This document shows positions 8,009 to 15,557 of a stretch of 64,000 nt of DNA, in pieces. A program made the translations under genes and the position numbers. Source of the DNA: Alcanivorax sp. (GTDB lineage: Bacteria; Pseudomonadota; Gammaproteobacteria; Pseudomonadales; Alcanivoracaceae); assembly GCF_019431375.1 (NCBI RefSeq), contig NZ_CP080267.1:930001-994000 (forward strand). The letters are read 5' to 3'. Below the pieces are notes generated by a model, which worked only from the letters and a program-made list of their open reading frames with translations, was not told where the DNA came from and did no database searches. The stretch's first letter is position 1. The number at the start of each line of letters is the position of its first letter.

Positions 8009-8860
8009 TCAGTTAGCGGTGGTGCTATCGAGAAAGGCATCAATGGCGTCAGCCACGGCCTTCGGCGCTTCCATATGCAAATGGTGCCGCCCCGGCAAAC
8101 GCACCACGGTGGCATCCGGCAGCCAGTCCAGTCGGTGATCAAACATGCCGTTGCCGCCCATGCCCTGCTCGCCGAGAATCAGGCAGACCGGTGCCTGAAT
8201 GGCGCGGACAAATCCCTCCACCTGCTCTTCAGTCAGCCGTAACGAGGAGGTCAGCCGCAGGCGGCTGTCTGCCCGCCAGGTCCAGCCATCGGTTACCGGC
8301 ATCAGACCCCGTTCGCTCAGTAGTGCAGATGCCTCCCGGCTGAGGCCACCGAACCCCCGGGTGCGAGCCTCTACCGCGTCGGCAATGTCTGCATATACCG
8401 GCTTACGCTTGTCTGCCAGCGCCATCATGTCATCCAGCGCCTTGCGCAGGGTGCTGGCCACATCTTTACCCGGCGTAGTGGGGGGGCCCAGCCCTTCGAT
8501 CAGCACCAAACGGGAGACCCGTTCCGGAAACGCCGCCGCGAACAGACAGGCAATGCCCGCCCCCATGGAGTGCCCCATCAGGGTGAAACGTTGCCAGCCG
8601 AGCTGATCCGCCACGGCCAGCACATCACGCACATGATCCACCAGATGGGTCACGACGCCGTCGGGGCGATGGTCGGAATGGCCATGACCGGAAAAATCCA
8701 GTGCTACCATGGGACGTTGCCATTGCGATGCCAGCGGGATATAGGACGCGGCGTTATCCAGCCAGCCATGCAGGGCCAGCACCGGCTCGCCCTCCCCGTC
8801 CCACCTGAGGGCCGCCAGAGTCTGCCCGAAAACGTGAAATTTCTTCTCTTTTGCCGACAT
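8009..8860 (-). CDS. Alpha/beta hydrolase
   Basis: A 283-residue alpha/beta-hydrolase. Visible motifs are the oxyanion-hole LALHGWLDNAASY (about residues 28-40), the nucleophile elbow LMGHSMGAGIACLFA (Ser near 97) and a late PGRHHLHMEAPKAV supplying the catalytic His near 260. It belongs to the esterase / MhpC-like branch of the superfamily; the substrate is not evident. The start codon shares one base with the stop of the preceding hydrolase (TGATG), so the two are translationally coupled. Confidence 0.9.
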   Translation of the reverse strand: MSAKEKKFHVFGQTLAALRWDGEGEPVLALHGWLDNAASYIPLASQWQRPMVALDFSGHGHSDHRPDGVVTHLVDHVRDVLAVADQLGWQRFTLMGHSMGAGIACLFAAAFPERVSRLVLIEGLGPPTTPGKDVASTLRKALDDMMALADKRKPVYADIADAVEARTRGFGGLSREASALLSERGLMPVTDGWTWRADSRLRLTSSLRLTEEQVEGFVRAIQAPVCLILGEQGMGGNGMFDHRLDWLPDATVVRLPGRHHLHMEAPKAVADAIDAFLDSTTAN

Positions 8861-9672
8861 CAGCTCGCCTCTTCCTGTTGCAGCATTTGCAGGGTCTCGC
8901 GAAACAGGGCCAGGGTCTGCTCCGGCTTTTCCAGCGGGTACATGTGCGATCCTTCGGCAATACGGTGCAGCATGCCGTGGCGGCGCACGTGGCGCCGGGC
9001 ACTATCCAGAAACGGCGATGGCGAGCCCCTGCCGGTGATAATTGCCCCCGGCACTTTCAGCCTGGGCATACGGGTGGCGGCCGTGGGGGTATGTCGAAAA
9101 ATGGCCACTTCCACCTCCGGGCGGAAACGCAATCGCCAGCCCCCCTGCCAGGGCTCCAGCCCGGCACGCAGATAATCTTCCAGGCAACGAGGATCAAAGG
9201 CCCGGAACAGGCCACGGGAGGAAAAGTAGCTCTCCACAGCGTCCCAATTAGGCCAGTAATCCAGCCGCCCCTTGCTCTTGCCCGCCGGGGTCACCCGGTC
9301 AATCATGCCGGTCAGTTTCGCCGCGTGCATCATCACCCCGTGCCAGCCATTCATCATCGGCGGGTCCAGCATGATCAACGCAGAAAACCATTCCGGGCGA
9401 CGCTGGGCCACCAGATACATGATCACTGAACCCAGCGAGTGGCCAGCACCAACAATGGGCTTGGGCAAGGATTCAAGGCTGGCTTCCAGCTCCAGGCTGA
9501 GGCTGTGCCAGTCCGCATCCACCGGGTACGCCGGGTTATGGCCGAGGCGATCGATGATGGTGACATCGAATTCGTCCGCCAGCGGCGCCAGGAAGGTGTC
9601 ATAACTGTGACCGGGAATACCATTGGCGTGGGCAAAGACCAGCGCCTGGCGGCCGGCAGAAACTGCTGACAT
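8860..9672 (-). CDS. Alpha/beta hydrolase
   Basis: A 270-residue alpha/beta-hydrolase. The start at 9672 (MSAVSAGRQALVFAHANG) is preferred over the ATG at 9714 because GGGAGA precedes it at the right spacing. Motifs are FAHANGIPGHSYDTFL near the N-terminus, the elbow IVGAGHSLGSVIMYLV (Ser near 93) and a C-terminal GSHMYPLEKPEQT carrying the His. It is coupled to the following hydrolase through TGATG. The two are divergent members of the same superfamily, not obvious recent duplicates. The substrate is unknown; lipid or ester hydrolysis is likely. Confidence 0.88.
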   Translation of the reverse strand: MSAVSAGRQALVFAHANGIPGHSYDTFLAPLADEFDVTIIDRLGHNPAYPVDADWHSLSLELEASLESLPKPIVGAGHSLGSVIMYLVAQRRPEWFSALIMLDPPMMNGWHGVMMHAAKLTGMIDRVTPAGKSKGRLDYWPNWDAVESYFSSRGLFRAFDPRCLEDYLRAGLEPWQGGWRLRFRPEVEVAIFRHTPTAATRMPRLKVPGAIITGRGSPSPFLDSARRHVRRHGMLHRIAEGSHMYPLEKPEQTLALFRETLQMLQQEEAS

Positions 9673-9814
9673 GGTGTCTCCCTGAGTTGGGCACGAAAAC
9701 AAAAGAGACATCATAGCCGTATCTGTTCACCCCGGGCCATGTCCGAAAACGCCACAGGGTTGCCTGCCTTCGTCATCTTTTGTTGGTGTACAATGCCGCC
9801 ATTAAGGAGGCTTC

Positions 9815-10630
9815 ATGACCCTGATTTCATTCAACATCAATGGTATTCGCGCTCGTCTGCACCAGTTGCAGGCAGTAATTGACAAGTATCAGCCTGCCCT
9901 GATTGGCCTGCAGGAAACCAAGGTTCATGACCCGGAGTTTCCCGAACAGGCTGTGCGCGACATGGGGTACCACCCCTACTATTTCGGGCAGAAAGGCCAT
10001 TATGGTGTGGCACTGATAACCCGCGAGCCTCTGGAATCAGTGCAGTACGGCTTCCCTACCGACGATGAAGATGCCCAGCGTCGCATGATCATCGGCACCC
10101 TGCGCCATACCGATGGCTCTGTCATTACCGTGCTCAATGGCTATTTTCCCCAGGGTGAAAACCGCGAACATCCGACCAAGTTCCCCGCCAAGGAAAAGTT
10201 CTATCAGGATCTACAGGACTATCTGACTAACCATCACCAACCCAACGATCAAGTGGCAGTGATGGGGGATTTCAACATTTCCTCCACCGATCGGGATATC
10301 GGCATCGGCGAGGCCAACCGAAAACGCTGGCTGCGCGAAGGCAAGACCAGCTTCCTGCCGGAAGAGCGTGAGTGGTGGCAGCGTCTGATCGACTGGGGAC
10401 TGACTGACACCTTCCGGCACCAGAACCCGGAAACCGATGACATCTTTTCCTGGTTCGATTATCGCTCACGAGGGTTCGAGCGAGAGCCCCGCCGAGGCCT
10501 GCGTATTGATACCGTGCTGGCCACCCCCCCGTTGCTGGATAAACTCGACACCACCGGCGTGGACTACGAGTTACGCGGCATGGAAAAACCCTCCGATCAC
10601 TGCCCGGTATGGGCACGGTTTCGCGGCTAG
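9815..10630 (+). CDS. xthA: Exodeoxyribonuclease III
   Basis: A 271-residue Mg-dependent AP endonuclease / 3'-5' exonuclease of the base-excision repair pathway. All family motifs are visible: SFNINGIRARLHQL (N7), LQETKVHD (metal-binding Glu near 34), GDFNISSTDRDIGIG (Asp/Asn pair), and the C-terminal SDHCPVWARF with the catalytic His. A strong Shine-Dalgarno AAGGAGG lies just upstream of the ATG. The next gene starts 3 bases after the stop, so they share a transcript. Confidence 0.96.
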   Translation: MTLISFNINGIRARLHQLQAVIDKYQPALIGLQETKVHDPEFPEQAVRDMGYHPYYFGQKGHYGVALITREPLESVQYGFPTDDEDAQRRMIIGTLRHTDGSVITVLNGYFPQGENREHPTKFPAKEKFYQDLQDYLTNHHQPNDQVAVMGDFNISSTDRDIGIGEANRKRWLREGKTSFLPEEREWWQRLIDWGLTDTFRHQNPETDDIFSWFDYRSRGFEREPRRGLRIDTVLATPPLLDKLDTTGVDYELRGMEKPSDHCPVWARFRG

Positions 10631-10633
10631 TCC

Positions 10634-11659
10634 ATGAAAATCAAACTGCATCCGGAAAAGCTAAAGCTCAACCTGGACACGGCCGGCTTTGTTGTCGACC
10701 TGTTGATGATTGCCCTGGTGATACTCAATCTGGGGCTGATCCTGTTTGACTGGCTCTTCCAGGTGCCGCCTGTGCAGGAATTCCTGGCGGGGATAACGCC
10801 GGCGTTCCATGCGTTTTACCGGGACACCATCCACAGCAACTTCCTGTTCTATGACCTCTGTTTTGTCGCCGTCTACCTGACCGAGTTCGTGATCCGCTGG
10901 GTTATCGCCATTGCCCGTGGCACCTACCACCGCTGGTTCTTTTACCCCTTCGCTCACTGGTATGACCTGCTCGGTTGCATTCCGGTAGGCAGCTTCCGCT
11001 GGTTGCGGATTCTGCGCATAGTCGGCCTGGTCATGCGCCTGCAGCGCATGGGCATTATCGACCTGTCACAAACCTGGCTGGGCCAGACTATCCTCAAGTA
11101 TTACGGCATTGTGGTAGAGGAAATCTCCGACCGGGTGGTGATCAATGTACTGAGCGGCGCTCAGCGGGAAATCGGCGGCGGCAGCCCGCTACTGCATCGC
11201 ATCGAATCCCAGGTATTGGCTCCACGCCAGGACAAGCTGGTTAGCTTTATCGCCACCCGCATCGCCGACGCCACCCAGAAAAGCCATGGTCAGTATCGTG
11301 ACCAGCTGGCGGAATATTTCGCCCATCTTACCGACGAGTCACTGACTCGCACCCAGGCAGGTAAACGCTTGGCCGCAATCCCGGTGGCCGGGCCTCGGGC
11401 CATTGCCCTTCTTGGCGAGGCCGTCCGGGAAACCGGTACTGCCTTCGTGGATCAGCTGGTGGATGACCTGGCCTCACCAGCCAATCGGCCACAATTGGAG
11501 CAGCTTTTGCACGACCTGATCGGCGCTGCCAAAGGCGAAGGGGAGCAGTTGGACCAGTTGATCCGGGACACCTTGCTGGATGTGCTGGAACAGGTAAAAG
11601 CCCAGATGGCCGTGCAACAATGGAAGCTGGAAGAGCGAGACGGCCCCGAAAAAAGTTGA
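10634..11659 (+). CDS. Voltage-sensor-like membrane protein without a pore domain
   Basis: A 341-residue protein. The N-terminal half has four membrane helices laid out like the voltage-sensor domain of ion channels: S1 about 17-38, S2 about 70-93 (with D74 and E84), S3 about 104-118 (D111), and S4 about 121-138 with R122, R125, R128, R135 and R138. After S4 there is no S5-pore-S6 unit. Instead a cytoplasmic region (about 150-341) carries amphipathic, partly coiled-coil helices rich in Gln and Leu. Proton-conducting or sensor-only roles are possible (inference). It follows xthA with a 3-base gap. Confidence 0.75.
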   Translation: MKIKLHPEKLKLNLDTAGFVVDLLMIALVILNLGLILFDWLFQVPPVQEFLAGITPAFHAFYRDTIHSNFLFYDLCFVAVYLTEFVIRWVIAIARGTYHRWFFYPFAHWYDLLGCIPVGSFRWLRILRIVGLVMRLQRMGIIDLSQTWLGQTILKYYGIVVEEISDRVVINVLSGAQREIGGGSPLLHRIESQVLAPRQDKLVSFIATRIADATQKSHGQYRDQLAEYFAHLTDESLTRTQAGKRLAAIPVAGPRAIALLGEAVRETGTAFVDQLVDDLASPANRPQLEQLLHDLIGAAKGEGEQLDQLIRDTLLDVLEQVKAQMAVQQWKLEERDGPEKS

Positions 11660-11710
11660 TACCATCGACTAGGACTTAAGTCTCAGCTTATACGCCAACC
11701 GGATCACATC

Positions 11711-12214
11711 ATGAGCACCATCACCGAATCCAGTGACGACAATTTGCAGCTGCCCCGCTCCCGCATCCTGCTGGTGGATGACACCCCGCAGAATCTGGTG
11801 GCCCTTGAGGTAGTGCTCGAAGATATGGACTGTGATCTGGACAGCGTTACCAGTGGTAATGCGGCCCTGGCCAAGCTGCTCAAGGAAGATTACGCCCTGG
11901 TACTGCTGGATGTACAAATGCCGGAAATGGATGGTTTCGAAGTGGCCGGCATCATGCGTTCTCACCAGCGCACCCAGAATGTGCCTATCATTTTTGTGAC
12001 TGCGATCTCGAAAGAAACCCGCTTTGTGCAACAAGGTTATCGCAGTGGTGCCGTAGACTATCTGTTCAAGCCCATTGATCCGCAACTGTTGCAGAGCAAG
12101 GTCAGTTTTTTCCTGAGCCTTGATCAACAGAAAAAGCGGCTGGAGGCGAAACTGGCTCAGGCCCGTCGCTCCGAAGCGGAGATGAAAGCACTATACGGCG
12201 AACCACCCGAATAG
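11711..12214 (+). CDS. Stand-alone response regulator receiver protein
   Basis: A 167-residue protein with one CheY-like receiver domain (about residues 15-135). The acidic pocket is in LLVDDTPQN, the phospho-acceptor Asp in LLDVQMPEMDGFEV, the switch Thr in IIFVTAISKE, and the Lys in DYLFKPIDPQ. A short charged coiled coil (QQKKRLEAKLAQARRSEAEM) replaces an output domain, so it probably signals by protein contact. It is followed after 49 bases by a Ser/Thr kinase gene, suggesting a joint pathway (inference). No histidine kinase is nearby. Confidence 0.9.
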   Translation: MSTITESSDDNLQLPRSRILLVDDTPQNLVALEVVLEDMDCDLDSVTSGNAALAKLLKEDYALVLLDVQMPEMDGFEVAGIMRSHQRTQNVPIIFVTAISKETRFVQQGYRSGAVDYLFKPIDPQLLQSKVSFFLSLDQQKKRLEAKLAQARRSEAEMKALYGEPPE

Positions 12215-12263
12215 CTCTCCGGGCCCGACAACAACAAACGGTCAGAACGACCTGAATAACAGC

Positions 12264-13478
12264 ATGGCCATCAGACTCCCCGGATACCGCATTACCGAAC
12301 GCCTTGGCAAAGGTGGCATGGCCCATGTCTTTCTGGCCACCCAGCACTCCTTCGAGCGTCAGGTTGCGATCAAGATTCTCAGCCCTTCCCTCGCCCTGGA
12401 GCCAAGCTTTGCCGAGCGCTTCATGCAAGAGGCACGCACCGTCGCCAGCCTCAATCACCCCCATATCGTGCCGGTCTACGACGTGGGCGAGCATGAGGGC
12501 TATTATTATCTGAGCATGGAGTACGTCACCGGGGGCAGCCTGAAACAGCGTATCCGTGATGGCATGGAGCCCCGCCAGGCCGAGACCGTTCTACGCCAGT
12601 TGGCAGGCGCCCTTGGCTATGCCGGCCAGCACGGTTTTATTCACCGTGACGTAAAACCGGATAATGTGCTGTTTCGCGCTGACGGATCTGCGCTGTTGAT
12701 GGACTTTGGCATCGCCGCCAACATTCTTCGCGATACCAGCGTTACCGGCACAAACAGCATCATGGGCACCCCCAAGTACATGAGCCCGGAACAGCACCGC
12801 TCCCAGCCGCTGACACCGCAATCTGATCTCTACTCCCTGGGTTGTCTGTTCTATGAAATGCTCACAGGCGAACCGCCCTATCAGGGCGTCGATACTGCCG
12901 CCATGACACGGGCCCATCTAAACGATCCCATCCCCCTTCTGCCGCCGACACTACGTCATTACCAGCCACTGCTGCGCCAGTTATTGGCCAAGGCCCCGGC
13001 CGACCGGCCGGAAAGCGGCGCCGCCGTTACCGACGCCCTGGATAACCTGGAATCGCCTGACCACTACATCGGTGAACGGACCCGTTACCGCCCCCAGGAA
13101 ACTGGCATCAACGGCCCCCTGGCCCCACGACTGCGGCTCAAGGAAACCAAGGCCGGATTGAGCTGGCGCGGCAACCTTTACCAGTACGATATCTATCTGG
13201 TAGCCGACGACTTCGAACAGTTCCAGTCCCACTTCCCGGTACTGCGCTCCGCCCTGCAGGACTGGCACCGGCAACGAGGTTCACGCTGCAAGGGGGTTAC
13301 CATCAAGGCGACTCTGCACCCCTGGATCAGTGGCCGGGTAAAACAATACCTCAAGGAACTTCGCCAGTCCGAGGGGCTGGAATTTCTCGGCCGCCTGCCG
13401 ATTCTGCTCAACCTGGTAGCCGCCGATGGCCAGCCCATTGAACGGCTGGCCTGGGAACCGGAGTCTGAATCAGGTTAA
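12264..13478 (+). CDS. Serine/threonine protein kinase (Hanks type)
   Basis: A 404-residue protein. The kinase domain (about residues 7-265) has the glycine loop LGKGGMAHVF, VAIKIL with catalytic Lys37, HRDVKPDNVL, DFGIA and GTPKYMSPEQ, so all catalytic residues are intact. No transmembrane segment or PASTA domain follows. Instead a soluble C-terminal module of about 130 residues (from LRLKETKAGLSW) is present that I do not recognise; it may bind a substrate or regulator. The gene follows a lone receiver gene. The stop is about 12 bases before a dispersed CACAGAGG repeat. Confidence 0.92.
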   Translation: MAIRLPGYRITERLGKGGMAHVFLATQHSFERQVAIKILSPSLALEPSFAERFMQEARTVASLNHPHIVPVYDVGEHEGYYYLSMEYVTGGSLKQRIRDGMEPRQAETVLRQLAGALGYAGQHGFIHRDVKPDNVLFRADGSALLMDFGIAANILRDTSVTGTNSIMGTPKYMSPEQHRSQPLTPQSDLYSLGCLFYEMLTGEPPYQGVDTAAMTRAHLNDPIPLLPPTLRHYQPLLRQLLAKAPADRPESGAAVTDALDNLESPDHYIGERTRYRPQETGINGPLAPRLRLKETKAGLSWRGNLYQYDIYLVADDFEQFQSHFPVLRSALQDWHRQRGSRCKGVTIKATLHPWISGRVKQYLKELRQSEGLEFLGRLPILLNLVAADGQPIERLAWEPESESG

Positions 13479-13489
13479 AGAAAACCCTT

Positions 13490-13560
13490 TTCACCACAGA
13501 GGACACAGAGATCACTGAGGAAAATCCTCTCTGTGGCTCGGTGCACTTTATGGTGAAAAC
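13490..13560. repeat. Dispersed ACCACAGAGG-type inverted repeat, copy B
   Basis: The left arm CACCACAGAGGACACAGAG and the following ATCACTGAGG are mirrored by CCTCTCTGTGG and a degenerate TTTATGGTGAAA. It is a shorter copy of the family at 4452, 34009, 45831 and 48522, starting about 12 bases after the kinase stop. Confidence 0.75.
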
Positions 13561-13608
13561 AGGATTTGAGGCGGGAAAGTGAGAGGCGTGCAAGCAGCGA
13601 GGTGACAT

Positions 13609-13635
13609 AAAAAAAGCACCAACATAGGTTGGTGC
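13609..13635 (-). terminator. Rho-independent terminator (minus strand)
   Basis: On the minus strand, GCACCAAC CTAT GTTGGTGC forms a perfect 8-bp stem followed by seven T residues. It is about 195 bases past the sixA stop, so it ends either the gpsA-sixA message or a separate small RNA. Confidence 0.88.
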
Positions 13636-13830
13636 CCGAGGATCTGCCTAAGTTGATGCGACGCAAGGAGACATCGCATTCCCCCCCTTAGGGTGGTTCC
13701 GATGACACCATTCAGGAGTCTGCCATGCGTTCAAGTGCCATCAGGGTCAGATTAGGGAATCACAAATGCCCTGACCAGCGCCCAACGGCGAACGGTACAG
13801 GAAGGGTTACCGAGGGTAGGGTTTTGCGGA

Positions 13831-14307
13831 TCAGCGGCCAGCCACAGCCTCCCCCGGACTGCGTAACCATAACAGCCGGGCACCGCCGGCTGCAGCCACG
13901 TCCACGTCCAGGCAGGCCACCGTCCCCACATTGAAACCGATACGCTCGGCCGAACCGGTCCAGCTGGCCGTCAACTGGGCCACCAGCGGCATGTGACTGA
14001 CCAGCACGGTATGCTCTGCGGGCGGATTGGCAAGCAGCCAGTCGAAAAGCTGCCCCGGGTGTGCGTCCGGCACCAACTGCTCGCAGGTCAGACGAGGAAG
14101 ATCACCATAGACCTGCTCGATACAGTCAGCCGTCTGCTGGGCACGCACATAAGGGCTGGCGATAAGAGCGGTGACGATAATGCCATTGCTACGCATGAGC
14201 TGCCAGTGGGCCAGCAGCGCCGCTCTGCCGGTTTCGGTCAGCGGGCGCTGCGCATCGGTGGGTGCCTGGGAGACCGCCTGCCCGTGCCGGCTAAGATAAA
14301 GCCTCAC
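13831..14307 (-). CDS. sixA: Phosphohistidine phosphatase SixA
   Basis: A 158-residue histidine-phosphatase-superfamily protein. The catalytic RHG motif is at the N-terminus (MRLYLSRHGQAVSQAP, His8), with the second catalytic histidine in VLVSHMPLVAQL (about residue 105). SixA dephosphorylates phosphohistidine in phosphotransfer proteins such as HPt domains or NPr. The length matches E. coli SixA. It overlaps gpsA upstream by 4 bases and shares its transcript. Confidence 0.9.
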   Translation of the reverse strand: MRLYLSRHGQAVSQAPTDAQRPLTETGRAALLAHWQLMRSNGIIVTALIASPYVRAQQTADCIEQVYGDLPRLTCEQLVPDAHPGQLFDWLLANPPAEHTVLVSHMPLVAQLTASWTGSAERIGFNVGTVACLDVDVAAAGGARLLWLRSPGEAVAGR

Positions 14308-15335
14308 AGCCCGGTTCCCGCCAGTTGAAACTCCACATCGTGCTTGTATTCCCCACTCATCAGTTGCTGGATAACCAGTTCCAGCGGCTGGCCATGGTAG
14401 ACGATCTGGTACAATGCGGTGGCCAAGGGCATATAGACCCCCAGCTCGGCGGCCTTGTCGGCCACCAGCTTGATGGTGTTGATGCCTTCCGCGGTCTGCC
14501 CCAGGCTTTCCACCGCCTCTTCCAGGCTCTTGCCCTGACCCAGCTGGAAACCAACCTGGTAGTTACGTGACAAGGAAGAGCTGCAGGTGGCGATCAAATC
14601 CCCGACTCCTGACAGTCCCAGGAACGTCATTGGATTGGCCCCCAGCTCCACCGCGAAACGGCTCATTTCTGCCAGGGCACGGGTGATCATGAAACTGCGA
14701 CTGTTTTCGCCCACGCCGATGGCCGCTGCCATGCCGGATGCCACCGCATAGATATTCTTCAGGGCACCACCCAGCTCCACACCGTAAATATCCGGGTTGT
14801 CATAGACGCGGAAATAATCACAGCTCAGGGCTGTCTGTACCACCTGGCACAGCTCCTCATCCGGGCTTGCCACCACGGTTCCACTGAACTTCTGCTCGAC
14901 AATTTCCTTGGCCAGATTGGGGCCACTGAGCGCACCGATACGAGCGTGAGGCCATTCCTGCTGCAGCACTTCGCTCATCAGCAGAAACCCTTCGGAATAA
15001 ATACCCTTGGTACAACTGATCACCAGCGTATCCGCTGGCACCCATTCCCTGGCTTGCCGGAGAACCTCCACGAACGCCTTGCTGGGAATGGCCACAAACA
15101 CCAGGGATGCCTGATCCAGTGCCTCTTCCAGGCTGTCTGTGGCGTTCACTCCGGCGGGTAATTCCGCACCGGGCAGGTAGCGGCTGTTCTCGCGATCCAG
15201 ATTGATCGCCGCAGCGGTTTCCGGGTCACGCACCCAGATATTCACCCGGTGTCCATTAGCGGCCAGAATGCTGGCCATGGCGGTGCCAAAACTGCCACCG
15301 CCCAGAATCGTTGCATTATGTCTTTCCTGCTCCAT
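14304..15335 (-). CDS. gpsA: Glycerol-3-phosphate dehydrogenase [NAD(P)+]
   Basis: A 343-residue cytoplasmic enzyme reducing dihydroxyacetone phosphate to sn-glycerol 3-phosphate, the first step of phospholipid synthesis. It has the Rossmann loop ILGGGSFGTAMASI near the N-terminus, SCTKGI, LSGPNLAKEI, the catalytic lysine in LGGALKNIYAVASG, and the substrate loop GLSGVGDLIATC. The start at 15335 (MEQERHNATI) is chosen because AAGG lies 8 bases upstream; an ATG at 15371 would add 12 residues with no homology. The upstream spacer to htpG is filled by a composite palindromic repeat. Confidence 0.95.
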   Translation of the reverse strand: MEQERHNATILGGGSFGTAMASILAANGHRVNIWVRDPETAAAINLDRENSRYLPGAELPAGVNATDSLEEALDQASLVFVAIPSKAFVEVLRQAREWVPADTLVISCTKGIYSEGFLLMSEVLQQEWPHARIGALSGPNLAKEIVEQKFSGTVVASPDEELCQVVQTALSCDYFRVYDNPDIYGVELGGALKNIYAVASGMAAAIGVGENSRSFMITRALAEMSRFAVELGANPMTFLGLSGVGDLIATCSSSLSRNYQVGFQLGQGKSLEEAVESLGQTAEGINTIKLVADKAAELGVYMPLATALYQIVYHGQPLELVIQQLMSGEYKHDVEFQLAGTGL

Positions 15336-15404
15336 ACGGAACGCCTTGTATAGCAGCTTTTGGGGCATCATAAGCGCCCCCCGTCAGGGATACAACGCGG
15401 CAGA

Positions 15405-15557
15405 GCAGTTAACAGTGAACAGTGAATAGTTAACAGCTGCGCGGAGAATTATTGTCATATCAGAACCCCAAGAGGCCGCGCCCAGGATATGGGCGCGGCC
15501 TCTTGGGGTTGGAAATGCAGCCACACTGATCGCGTCGCTGTTAACTGTTCACTGCCT
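15405..15557. repeat. Composite nested palindromic repeat, copy 1
   Basis: Outer arms are tandem TTAACAGTGAA-type units (about 15405-15437, and TTAACTGTTCACTGCC from 15541). Inside is a perfect 21-bp inverted repeat (15464-15484 and 15490-15510) around GAGGCCGCGCCCA with a 5-base loop. The right outer arm runs into the last codons of htpG. A second copy with the same design lies at 47441-47604. Confidence 0.8.

Larger units (their letters stand above)
13479..13830. other. Intergenic region: repeat, terminator, possible small RNA
   Basis: About 350 bases between convergent genes. It contains a dispersed repeat (13490-13560), a strong minus-strand terminator (13609-13635), and about 195 bases between that terminator and the sixA stop. 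This last stretch contains GATGCG...CGCATC and TCAGGG...CCCTGA inverted pairs. A plus-strand frame at 13725-13934 is unconvincing. Confidence 0.6.

Noticed and set aside
9672..9714. Fourteen-residue N-terminal extension of the alpha/beta hydrolase
   Set aside because: The ATG at 9714 lacks a ribosome site and the added residues do not resemble a signal peptide or family members; the ATG at 9672 has GGGAGA.
13725..13934. 69-residue plus-strand frame
   Set aside because: It overlaps the sixA gene end on the other strand, has no ribosome site and no resemblance to any family.
15464..15510. The perfect GC palindrome read as a simple rho-independent terminator of htpG
   Set aside because: There is no T run after the stem on either strand, and the same core recurs at 47506 with identical flanking arms, so it is a repeat element first; terminator activity is only possible.
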